Source of the DNA: JAOUEA01 sp963734685
GTDB lineage: Bacteria > Actinomycetota > UBA4738 > HRBIN12
Length of the DNA: 64,000 nt
Direction: 5' to 3'
Assembly: GCA_963734685.1 (NCBI GenBank)
Contig: CAVTIC010000007.1
Location: 868,001 to 932,000, forward strand
Shown: piece by piece, positions 7,775 through 14,789 of the stretch
How the letters are laid out: each line of letters opens with the position of its first letter
Position numbering within the stretch: position 1 is the first letter of the stretch
The notes under the pieces: generated by a model
The model's database searches: none
Seen by the model: only the letters and a program-made list of their open reading frames with translations
What the model was told of the DNA's origin: nothing
Program-made: the position numbers and the translations under genes

Positions 7775-9058
7775 GTGTCCGCGGCGAGACGGAGGCGGGT
7801 GCGCGCAGGCGCCGTCGCGGCCGCGGTCGCCGCCGGGCTCACCCTGCAGCTCGTGCTGCTCGGAACGGCATCCGCTGAACGGTCGGGGCCGCCTCCCACG
7901 CCCGTACCCCCTCGCGGATCGCCCTCGCCGTTCCCGCAGTCGCTCGCGACCCCGGCCGATGCGGTCCCCGTGCCGACGGTCGAGGCGACGTCGGCCATCC
8001 TGGCCGACCTCGATGACGGACAGGTGATGTTCGCGAAGGCACCGGAGGCCCGCCGCCCGATCGCCAGCCTCACGAAGATCATGACGGCGCTGCTCACGCT
8101 CGAGCGACGGTCGCTCGACGATGTCGTCACGGTCTCGCCCGAGGCGGTGTTCGCCGAGGACGACTACGGAGCCACGTCGGCCCTCGGGCTGCGGGCAGGG
8201 GAGCGGCGCACCGTCCGGGAGCTGCTCGCCGCGCTCCTGCTGCAGTCGGCCAACGACGCCGCGGTGGCCCTCTCGGTCGAGATCGCCGGCTCCGAGCAGC
8301 GGTTCGTGGAGCTGATGAATCGCCGCGCTCGCACCTTGGGCATGCGCGACACGGAGTTCTTCTCGCCGAACGGGCTCGATGACCGGGGTCGGTCGACCGC
8401 GCGCGACCTGCTCGTGCTCACCCGGGCGGCCTACGCCACCCCGGGGTTCGCGGCGATCCCCGCATCGAAGTTCCGCACGATCCCGAACCCTCGGGGGCGA
8501 CCTCGCCACATCCAGAACCGCAACGCGTTGCTGTGGCTCTACCCGGGCGCGATCGGCGTCAAGACGGGGTTCACGGTCGGGGCCGGCTACTGCCTCATCG
8601 CTACGGCCGAGCGGGATGGGCGGCGTCTCGTGACGGTGATCCTCGGCGACCGGAGCGAGGCGTTCTCGGAAGCGGCGAGCCTCCTCGATCACGGGTTCGA
8701 GGGGTTCCAGGAACGGATCTTCGTGCGCGCGGGGGAGGCGATCGGCACCGTACGGATCAGAGGCGGGACGGTCTCGGTGGTCGCGGACCGAGCGATCCGG
8801 GCCCTCGTCCCCACGGTCCAACTCGATCGCGTTCGTGAACAGGTGGTGGTCGCGCCGAAGGCCATGTTCCCACCCGCCGCGGGGGAGCGGGTGGGCATCG
8901 TGAAGGTGACGATCCCGGGCGTGAGCCTCGGCTCGAGTCCACTCGTCGTGTCCGAGGTGCCGCCCCCCCCCGCGGCCGGTGACGACCCCTGGTGGGTACG
9001 TACGGTCGACGCGGTGGCCGGCGGGGTCGCGGAGGCCCTCGACGGCCTCGTCGGCTGA
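7775..9058 (+). CDS. D-alanyl-D-alanine carboxypeptidase (peptidase S11)
   Basis: Exported penicillin-binding DD-carboxypeptidase trimming peptidoglycan stem peptides. The N-terminus has an Arg-rich start and hydrophobic core ending TASA, a signal peptide. The S11 catalytic motifs are present: SxxK in ASLTKIMTALL, SxN in QSANDAAVAL, and KTG in GVKTGFTVGAGYC. A C-terminal beta-domain and final hydrophobic helix are suggested after residue about 300. An open frame runs upstream through the tandem repeat (first GTG at 7688). I prefer GTG 7775 because it starts directly before the signal peptide and has GGAGAGG at 7757-7763. Confidence 0.88.
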   Translation: MSAARRRRVRAGAVAAAVAAGLTLQLVLLGTASAERSGPPPTPVPPRGSPSPFPQSLATPADAVPVPTVEATSAILADLDDGQVMFAKAPEARRPIASLTKIMTALLTLERRSLDDVVTVSPEAVFAEDDYGATSALGLRAGERRTVRELLAALLLQSANDAAVALSVEIAGSEQRFVELMNRRARTLGMRDTEFFSPNGLDDRGRSTARDLLVLTRAAYATPGFAAIPASKFRTIPNPRGRPRHIQNRNALLWLYPGAIGVKTGFTVGAGYCLIATAERDGRRLVTVILGDRSEAFSEAASLLDHGFEGFQERIFVRAGEAIGTVRIRGGTVSVVADRAIRALVPTVQLDRVREQVVVAPKAMFPPAAGERVGIVKVTIPGVSLGSSPLVVSEVPPPPAAGDDPWWVRTVDAVAGGVAEALDGLVG

Positions 9059-9082
9059 CCCGGCGACGGTGCCTGCTAGGCT
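9055..9082 (+). promoter_or_regulatory. Promoter of hpt, probably leaderless
   Basis: CTGACC (9055-9060), 16-base spacer, TAGGCT (9077-9082), then only nine bases to the ATG at 9092. A transcription start 6-9 bases downstream of the -10 would fall at or next to the start codon. Confidence 0.5.
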
Positions 9083-9091
9083 CCCGCCGTC

Positions 9092-9667
9092 ATGACGGAG
9101 GTCGCGAGCGTCCTGTTCGGACGCGAGGACGTCCGCCGCCGGGTTCAGGAGCTCGGTCGCACGATCACCGGGGACTACGTGGGGCGTGAGCCCGTGCTGA
9201 TCACGGTGCTCAAGGGCGGCGCGGTGTTCCTCGCGGACCTGATGCGTGCCACGCCGCTCGCGCTCGAGCCCCACTTCATGGCGATCAGCCGCTACGGCGA
9301 CGCCGAGGAGTCATTGGGACGCGTGCAGATCCTGCTCGACGTCGACATCGATCTCGCGGGGCGCGACGTGATCCTGGTCGAAGACATCGTCGACACCGGC
9401 CTGACCCTGCGCTACTTGCTCGGGGTGCTGCGCGCCCGGGGCCCCGCAACGCTCGAGGTGTGCGCCCTGCTCGACAAGTCCGCCCGTCGCATCGTGCCGC
9501 TCACGCCACGCTACGTCGGCTTCGATTGCCCGGACCGGTTCGTGCTCGGCTACGGCCTCGACTTCGCCGAGCGCTACCGCAACCTGCCCGACATCCTCCA
9601 GGTCGAGGACATCGAGACCCTGAAGGCCGACCCCGACGTCCTGCTCCCGCTGCTCGCGAGGGGGTGA
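9092..9667 (+). CDS. hpt: Hypoxanthine phosphoribosyltransferase
   Basis: Purine salvage enzyme that joins PRPP and hypoxanthine (or guanine) to give IMP (GMP). The 191-residue protein carries the PRPP-binding signature VILVEDIVDTGLTL (about residues 92-105), the flexible-loop region around MAISRYGDA, and the C-terminal purine-binding stretch YVGFDCPDRFVLGYGLDFAERYR. Length and motifs are standard for bacterial Hpt. It sits alone behind its own likely promoter, between the carboxypeptidase and DUF151 genes. Confidence 0.94.
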   Translation: MTEVASVLFGREDVRRRVQELGRTITGDYVGREPVLITVLKGGAVFLADLMRATPLALEPHFMAISRYGDAEESLGRVQILLDVDIDLAGRDVILVEDIVDTGLTLRYLLGVLRARGPATLEVCALLDKSARRIVPLTPRYVGFDCPDRFVLGYGLDFAERYRNLPDILQVEDIETLKADPDVLLPLLARG

Positions 9668-9711
9668 GACGAACGGCCCGCCCATGGTGCCCGCCGCCGA
9701 TGCGGCCGAGG

Positions 9712-9740
9712 TTGCCCGACCTCACACCCGCGGTTACGCT
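9712..9740 (+). promoter_or_regulatory. Promoter of the DUF151 gene
   Basis: TTGCCC (9712-9717), 17-base spacer, TACGCT (9735-9740), and nine bases to ATG 9750. A good SigA-like match with little or no leader. Confidence 0.55.
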
Positions 9741-9749
9741 CGGAAGACG

Positions 9750-10223
9750 ATGATCGAGATGGAACTCACCGGGGTCCGGGTCGAGCTTCCGACCAACCAA
9801 CCCATCGTGCTGCTCCGCGAGCGCGGCGGTGAGCGATACCTCCCGATCTGGATCGGGGCGGCAGAGGCTGCAGCGATCGCCCTGTCGCTCCAGGGGGTGG
9901 TGACGCCGCGCCCGATGACCCACGACCTGCTGCGGACGATCCTGGAGGACCTCTCGGTCGATGTCCGCCGGATCGAGGTCACCGAGCTGCGTGAGTCGAC
10001 GTTCTACGCCACGATCGCGATGAACCGTCAGGGTGAGGACTACGAGGTGTCGTCCCGCCCCTCCGATGCGATCGCGCTGGCCGTGCGCATGGCGGTCCCG
10101 ATCTTCGTGCATGAGGACGTGCTCGAGGAAGCGTCCATCCTGATCCCCGGCGACGAAGACGAAGAGGTCGAGAAGTTCCGGGAGTTCCTCGACACCGTCA
10201 CACCCGAGGACTTCGCAGGCTGA
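9750..10223 (+). CDS. DUF151 / bifunctional nuclease-family protein
   Basis: Member of the BFN/DUF151 family (mycobacterial counterpart Rv1829). The 157-residue protein starts MIEMELTGVRVELPTNQPIVLL, contains the typical ERYLPIWIGAAEAAAIALSL and DAIALAVRMAVPIFV segments, and ends in an acidic tail (GDEDEEVEKF). Plant homologs were described as having RNase and DNase activity; the bacterial role is not settled. ATG 9750 was chosen over 9684 because of the promoter 10 bases upstream and the conserved N-terminus. It is in the gcvH-FHA-MerR-MerR-gcvP neighbourhood, as in mycobacteria. Confidence 0.9.
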   Translation: MIEMELTGVRVELPTNQPIVLLRERGGERYLPIWIGAAEAAAIALSLQGVVTPRPMTHDLLRTILEDLSVDVRRIEVTELRESTFYATIAMNRQGEDYEVSSRPSDAIALAVRMAVPIFVHEDVLEEASILIPGDEDEEVEKFREFLDTVTPEDFAG

Positions 10224-10230
10224 ACCAAGG

Positions 10231-10674
10231 TCAGCTGCAGAAGAACAGCGTCACGTACAGGCGCCCACGGTCGTCCGTGGCCGCGCCCACCGCGACCCGC
10301 TGGAAGTCACGATCGAGCACATGCGACCGGTGCGTCGGGCTGTTCATGAACGCCCGCTGGAGGTCGGCGGCGTCGCCCGTCGTCCAGCCGACGTTCTCGC
10401 CCCACGTCCAGCATCGGACCCCGTAACGGCTCGGGCCCGAGGAGTGGAACAGCTCACCCCGCCGGGCCATCGCGCGGGCGTGCTTCTCGGCCACGTCCGA
10501 CAGGCGGAAGGCACGATCCAAGCGCCCGACATGGTGCTTCGACCGGGACTGGTTCGTCTCACGGAACATCTGCCAGGCGTAGTTGGGGGTCCCGGCCTGA
10601 GCGACGGCGGGCATCAACGCCAGCAAGGTGGCCGCGGCGACGGCGACGGCCGACCGACGAGCGATGCGTGTCAT
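10231..10674 (-). CDS. Secreted CAP/SCP-domain protein
   Basis: A 147-residue exported protein of the CAP superfamily. It begins MTRIARRSAVAVAAATLLAL with a clear signal peptide ending AVAQAG. The CAP fold is indicated by the N-terminal ETNQSRSKHHV segment, an internal KHARAMARRGELFHSS (His), the W-GENVGW motif, and SPTHRSHVLDRDFQRVAVGA, the family's conserved H-R-x-H-x-L-x6-VGVG region. The start follows GAGGAG-like purines on the minus strand. It converges on the DUF151 gene with a seven-base gap and interrupts the otherwise plus-strand gcv neighbourhood. Function of bacterial CAP proteins is generally unknown. Confidence 0.87.
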   Translation of the reverse strand: MTRIARRSAVAVAAATLLALMPAVAQAGTPNYAWQMFRETNQSRSKHHVGRLDRAFRLSDVAEKHARAMARRGELFHSSGPSRYGVRCWTWGENVGWTTGDAADLQRAFMNSPTHRSHVLDRDFQRVAVGAATDDRGRLYVTLFFCS

Positions 10675-10794
10675 GGTCCTCGTCTCCTCGGAAGGGGTGT
10701 GGTCCGTTGTGACTACCTCCGACTCCCCGAGTGCATCGGGCGTTCGCCGAGCGAACTTGAGCCGAACGTTCGTCGTCGGCGGGTCGACGGGCCG

Positions 10795-10823
10795 TTGACA
10801 CACCCGGATAGGGGCCCTACGCT
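10795..10823 (+). promoter_or_regulatory. Promoter of the second MerR gene
   Basis: A perfect TTGACA (10795-10800), 17-base spacer and TACGCT (10818-10823) are the strongest promoter match in this part of the window. The ATG lies 33 bases beyond the -10, leaving a short leader containing ACGGAG as ribosome site. Confidence 0.7.
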
Positions 10824-10856
10824 GCCGAAACACATCGGCGTGATTACGGAGTTGTG

Positions 10857-11300
10857 ATGAGCGAACAGGGGTTCCGAGCGCCCGAGGCCAAGCAGATCGC
10901 GGGCATCACGTACCGTCAGCTCGACTACTGGACCCGCACCGGGCTGGTGACGCCCTCGGTCAAGGATGCCCACGGCTCGGGTACTCAGCGGCTGTACTCG
11001 TTCCAGGACCTGGCGACGCTGAAGGTGATCAAGAAGCTGCTCGATACGGGCGTCTCCCTCCAACGGGTCCGCAAAGCGGTCGAGCATCTCCGCTCGATGG
11101 ATCGACCGCCCCATGGGGTCACGCTCATGTCCGACGGCGCGGGCGTCTACGAGGCGCTCTCGCCTGAGGCCGTCGTCGATCTGCTGAAGAACGGCCAGGG
11201 GGTGTTCGCGATCTCCCTCGACGCCGTGTACAGCGACCTCGAGGACACCATGGCCGCCACCGCGAAATCGCGCACGCGTCGCGCGGCCGGAGGGTCGTGA
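10857..11300 (+). CDS. MerR-family transcriptional regulator, Rv1830-like
   Basis: A 147-residue MerR regulator in the position of mycobacterial Rv1830 (ResR), a growth/resilience regulator. The winged-helix domain (AKQIAGITYRQLDYWTRTGLV...GTQRLYSFQDLATLKVIKKL) covers residues about 8-75; a helical segment for dimerisation and a short effector-like C-terminus follow, with no metal-binding Cys. GTG 10854 directly precedes ATG 10857 and could also be used. The stop overlaps the next gene's start (GTGA at 11297-11300). Confidence 0.87.
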   Translation: MSEQGFRAPEAKQIAGITYRQLDYWTRTGLVTPSVKDAHGSGTQRLYSFQDLATLKVIKKLLDTGVSLQRVRKAVEHLRSMDRPPHGVTLMSDGAGVYEALSPEAVVDLLKNGQGVFAISLDAVYSDLEDTMAATAKSRTRRAAGGS

Positions 11301-11683
11301 GCGCGCACCCCGCGAGCCTCGACGTTCCGCCCCTCAAGAGCGACTCGATCCGTTTCGCGCACGCCTCCGAGCGTCAGTTCGCGAAGCTCCTCGACTTCTA
11401 CGGGATCGACTGGGAGTACGAACCCACCTCGTTCGACATCGACTTCGACAAAGATGGGCGAGTGCTCCAGCGTTTCACGCCCGACTTCTTCCTGCCGGAA
11501 TTCGACCTCTTCATCGAGATCACGACGCTGAACCAGAAGCTGGTGACGAAGAAGAACCGGAAGGTCCGGCGCCTCCGCGAGCGCTACCCGGAGATCACCT
11601 GCAAGATCTTCTATCAGCGTGACTACCTCTCGCTCGTGACGAAGTACGGGCTGGAGGATGCACGCGTCGACGCCGCATCGTAG
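11297..11683 (+). CDS. Small protein with PD-(D/E)XK-like nuclease signature
   Basis: A 128-residue cytoplasmic protein of unproven function. The stretch RFTPDFFLPEFDLFIEIT, followed by QKLVTKKNRKVRRLRERYP, has the order acidic - PDF - hydrophobic strand - E-x-T - Lys/Arg-rich helix seen in small PD-(D/E)XK nuclease-fold proteins; an upstream Glu (ASERQF) could be the first acidic residue. Similar segments occur, to my recollection, fused or next to hypoxanthine phosphoribosyltransferases in other bacteria, and hpt is 1.6 kb away here. GTG 11297 overlaps the MerR stop, so the two are co-translated. Nuclease activity is inference. Confidence 0.7.
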   Translation: MSAHPASLDVPPLKSDSIRFAHASERQFAKLLDFYGIDWEYEPTSFDIDFDKDGRVLQRFTPDFFLPEFDLFIEITTLNQKLVTKKNRKVRRLRERYPEITCKIFYQRDYLSLVTKYGLEDARVDAAS

Positions 11684-11697
11684 GGGCGTCGGCTCCG

Positions 11698-11703
11698 TAG
11701 ACT
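11698..11703 (+). promoter_or_regulatory. -10 box of gcvPA
   Basis: TAGACT followed by eight bases and GTG 11712. No convincing -35. Fits the short-leader pattern seen elsewhere in this window. Confidence 0.35.
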
Positions 11704-11711
11704 GACGGCTC

Positions 11712-13019
11712 GTGAGGTTCAGCCCACACACCGACGACGAGGTCCGCGAGATGCTCGCGGCGGTCGGCCGCTCCTCGATCGACGAGCTCTTCGAACAGAT
11801 CCCGGTTTCGGTCCGGCTCGGGCGGCCGCTCGCGATCCCCGACGGCGTGAGCGAGATGGAGCTGACGGCCGACCTGCGCGCGCTGGCCCGCCGCAACCGC
11901 AGCGCCGACGACCTCGTCTGCTTCGCTGGGGGCGGCGCCTACGATCACTACGTGCCGTCGGTGGTGTGGGCGTTGGCCGGGCGCAGCGAGTTCTACACCT
12001 CCTATACGCCCTACCAGCCGGAACTGTCCCAGGGCGTGCTGCAGGTGCTCTTCGAGTACCAGTCGATGATCTGCGAGCTCACCGGTCTCGAGGTCTCCAA
12101 CGCTTCGCTCTACGACGGTGCCACGGCGCTCGTCGAAGCCGTGCACATGACGATCGGCCGGGGTCGATCTCGCGTGTTGGTCGGCGCGGGGGTCGACCCG
12201 CGCGCGGTCGAGGCGCTGCGGACGGCCGGAAGGGGAGCGGGGTACGACCCCGAGCCGTTCGACGGCGAGCCGCACGTGGCCGACGACGTGGCCGCCGTGG
12301 TGGTGCAGCATCCGAACGTCTACGGCGTGCTCGAGCCGGCGCGGGAGCGCTTCGACGCCGCACATGCGGGCGGCGCCGCCGCGATCCAGGTCTTCGATCC
12401 GCTCTCGCTCGGTGTGCTCGCCTCGCCCGGGGAACTCGGCGCGGACATCGCCGTGGGAGAGGGGCAGGTGCTGGGCAACCACCTGAACTACGGCGGTCCG
12501 TACCTCGGCATCATCGCCGGACGGATGTCCGATGTGCGGAAGCTCCCCGGTCGCATCGTGGGCGAGACGGTCGACGTCGAGGGACGCACCGGGTACGTGC
12601 TCACGCTGCAAGCTCGCGAGCAGCACATCCGTCGCGACAAGGCCACCTCCAACATCTGCACGAACCAGACGCTGATGTCGATCGCCGCGGCCGTGTACCT
12701 CGCCTGGCTCGGTCCCGAGGGGCTCGCCGAGCTCGGTCGTCAGTGCGTGTCGAAGGCCGCGTACGCGGCCGAGGCACTCACGGCGCTGCCGGGCGTGACA
12801 CGCGCCTTCCCCGCCGAGCCCACGTTCAAGGAGTTCGCCGTTCGGCTGCCCCGTCCCAGCGTCGGGGTGATCGAGGCGATGGTGGAACGCGGGTTCCTCG
12901 CCGGGGTGGCGATGCCACAGGCGGGGGACGACGTGTTGGTCGTGGCCGTCACCGAGCGGCGTTCCCGCGAGGAGATCGACGGGTTCGCGGCTGCGATGGG
13001 GGAGGTGCTCGCCTCGTGA
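11712..13019 (+). CDS. gcvPA: Glycine dehydrogenase (decarboxylating) subunit 1
   Basis: N-terminal half of the pyridoxal-phosphate P protein of glycine cleavage, which decarboxylates glycine and loads the H-protein lipoyl arm. The 435-residue protein has the family's FAGGGAYDHYVPSVVWAL segment, YTPYQPELSQGVLQVLFEYQ, and the RDKATSNICTNQTLMSIAAAVYL motif near the C-terminus. Mycobacteria fuse both halves (Rv1832); here they are separate, as in Firmicutes and many deep-branching bacteria. The stop overlaps gcvPB by four bases (GTGA), ensuring equal subunit synthesis. Confidence 0.95.
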   Translation: MRFSPHTDDEVREMLAAVGRSSIDELFEQIPVSVRLGRPLAIPDGVSEMELTADLRALARRNRSADDLVCFAGGGAYDHYVPSVVWALAGRSEFYTSYTPYQPELSQGVLQVLFEYQSMICELTGLEVSNASLYDGATALVEAVHMTIGRGRSRVLVGAGVDPRAVEALRTAGRGAGYDPEPFDGEPHVADDVAAVVVQHPNVYGVLEPARERFDAAHAGGAAAIQVFDPLSLGVLASPGELGADIAVGEGQVLGNHLNYGGPYLGIIAGRMSDVRKLPGRIVGETVDVEGRTGYVLTLQAREQHIRRDKATSNICTNQTLMSIAAAVYLAWLGPEGLAELGRQCVSKAAYAAEALTALPGVTRAFPAEPTFKEFAVRLPRPSVGVIEAMVERGFLAGVAMPQAGDDVLVVAVTERRSREEIDGFAAAMGEVLAS

Positions 13020-14512
13020 ACGGCGGCGCACCGATCCGCACGCAAGGGCCCGCATCGGCGTCGGGCACCATCGACGCCCGTTCGTCACCGGGGCGCCGGG
13101 CGTCGACCTTCTCGCCGCTCGACGTGCCGGAGGCCTCCGTCCCGTCCGAGCACGGGCGGACCAGTGTGCCCGGGCTGCCCCAGGTCGCCGAGGTCGATCT
13201 AGTCCGGCACTACACGATGCTTTCCCAGCAGAACTACGGGGTCGATACGGGCCCATACCCGCTCGGCTCGTGCACGATGAAGTACAACCCGAAGGTCGCC
13301 GAGACCGTTGCCGCCTTCCCGGGGTTCCAACGGGCGCACCCGCTGCAGCCCGACGGCACGGTGCAGGGCACGCTCGAGATGCTGTGGCGACTCGAGGAGG
13401 CACTCTGCGAGATCACCGGCATGACCCGTGCCACCCTGCAACCGCCGGCGGGGGCATGCGGCGAGATGACAGGGTTGCTCATGATGCGGGCCTTCCACGC
13501 AGACCGGGGGGAAGAGCGCACCAAGGTGTTGATCCCCGATGCGGCGCACGGCACGAACCCGGCGAGCGTCCGGCTGGCAGGGTTCGACGCGGTGAACGTG
13601 CCCGCCGACGATCGGGGCCTCGTCGACGTCGACACCCTCCACGGCCTGGTCGACCAGCAGGTGGCCGGCCTGATGCTCACGAACCCGAACACGCTCGGGC
13701 TGTTCGAGGAACGCATCGAGGAGATCACCGAACTGCTGCACTCGGTGGGTGGACTCGTGTACTACGACGGCGCCAACCTCAACGCGATCATGGGCAAGAC
13801 GCGCCCCGGCGACATGGGCTTCGACATCGTGCACATCAACACACACAAGACGTTCGCGACGCCGCACGGCGGGGGAGGGCCGGGTGCCGGCCCTGTGGGG
13901 GTTGCCGCGCACCTCGTCGACTTCCTTCCCGCTCCGATCGTCGCTCGCGACGACGACGGCTCGTTCCGCTGGGACCGCGGCCGGCCGAAGTCGATCGGAC
14001 GCCTCCACGGATTCAACGGGAACATCGGAGTGCTGGTGCGCGCCTACGCCTACGTCTTCGGCCACGGCGGCGACGGCCTCACCGACGTGAGCGAGCTCGC
14101 GGCGCTGAACGCGAACTACCTCGCCGCCCTCTTGGCGCCCGCGTTCCCCCTCGCGTTTCCCGATGCGCCGCCGATGCACGAGTTCGTCGCGACGGCCGAG
14201 GATCTGAAGCGCGAGACGGGCATCAGAGCGATGGACGTGGCCAAGCGCGTGATCGACCTCGGGTACCACCCGTCGACCGTGTACTTCCCGCTCGTGGTCG
14301 ACGAGGCGATGATGGTCGAGCCGACCGAGACCGAGTCGAAGCAGACCCTCGACGGGATGGCCGCCGCCTTCCTGCGAGCTGCAGAGGAAGCGCACACGGA
14401 GCCCGATCTGCTGCGCGAGGCGCCGGTGACCACACCGGTGCGGCGCCTCGACGAGGCGAGGGCCGCGCGGCACCTGAAGCTGCGCTGGGGCGCGGCCGAA
14501 CCTTCGGACTGA
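13016..14512 (+). CDS. gcvPB: Glycine dehydrogenase (decarboxylating) subunit 2
   Basis: C-terminal, cofactor-binding half of the P protein. The 498-residue sequence contains PLGSCTMKYNPK near residue 85 and the PLP-lysine region INTHKTFATPHGGGGPGAGP, plus GFNGNIGVLVRAYAY. GTG 13016 overlaps the gcvPA stop and has GGGGGAGG upstream. The frame is open much further upstream, but that part is a shadow of gcvPA. Together with gcvH this supplies H and P proteins; T (gcvT) and L are not encoded next to it. Confidence 0.95.
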   Translation: MNGGAPIRTQGPASASGTIDARSSPGRRASTFSPLDVPEASVPSEHGRTSVPGLPQVAEVDLVRHYTMLSQQNYGVDTGPYPLGSCTMKYNPKVAETVAAFPGFQRAHPLQPDGTVQGTLEMLWRLEEALCEITGMTRATLQPPAGACGEMTGLLMMRAFHADRGEERTKVLIPDAAHGTNPASVRLAGFDAVNVPADDRGLVDVDTLHGLVDQQVAGLMLTNPNTLGLFEERIEEITELLHSVGGLVYYDGANLNAIMGKTRPGDMGFDIVHINTHKTFATPHGGGGPGAGPVGVAAHLVDFLPAPIVARDDDGSFRWDRGRPKSIGRLHGFNGNIGVLVRAYAYVFGHGGDGLTDVSELAALNANYLAALLAPAFPLAFPDAPPMHEFVATAEDLKRETGIRAMDVAKRVIDLGYHPSTVYFPLVVDEAMMVEPTETESKQTLDGMAAAFLRAAEEAHTEPDLLREAPVTTPVRRLDEARAARHLKLRWGAAEPSD

Positions 14513-14552
14513 GCCGTCACAGAGCCGTGGCGGACCGAGCGAGAGCGGGTCG

Positions 14553-14789
14553 ATGACGGGTCTCGAGGACCGCCCCTTCACCTACCGGATCACGAAGGAC
14601 GGCACGGTTCGCATCTCGTGGCGCTCGACGGTGATCGCGACCGTCGCAGGAGCCAACGCCGGCCGGCTGATCGCTGCGCTCGACCGTGCGGACGACGAGG
14701 GTGCGCAACAGCTCCTGGCGCGAGCGACGGGCAACTTCAAGCGGGGGAACGAGCGCCCGCCAGCAGACCCCGGGGCGTTCGGACGCTAA
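14553..14789 (+). CDS. Small conserved-looking hypothetical protein
   Basis: A 78-residue basic protein that I cannot assign to a named family. The sequence has a compact beta-rich N-terminus (FTYRITKDGTVRISWRSTVI) and an alpha-helical end with ATGNFKRGNER. Codon usage matches its neighbours and it fills the gap between gcvPB and the convergent lnt-ppm gene, whose stop overlaps its own by two to four bases. A purine-rich stretch (GAGCGAGAGCGGG) precedes the ATG. It is likely a real gene of unknown function. Confidence 0.65.
   Translation: MTGLEDRPFTYRITKDGTVRISWRSTVIATVAGANAGRLIAALDRADDEGAQQLLARATGNFKRGNERPPADPGAFGR

Noticed and set aside
8955..8980. C-run inside the carboxypeptidase gene as a possible phase-variation tract
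   Set aside because: It is eight bases within a Pro stretch near the 3' end, and the frame continues normally on both sides; common in such GC-rich DNA.
7646..9274. A 542-codon open frame on the minus strand opposite the carboxypeptidase and hpt
   Set aside because: Arg/His-rich, no family motif, no ribosome site; it mirrors the codon bias of two well-supported plus-strand genes.
11966..13015. Upstream extension of the gcvPB frame
   Set aside because: It overlaps gcvPA completely; the GTG at 13016 with GTGA overlap gives the natural start.
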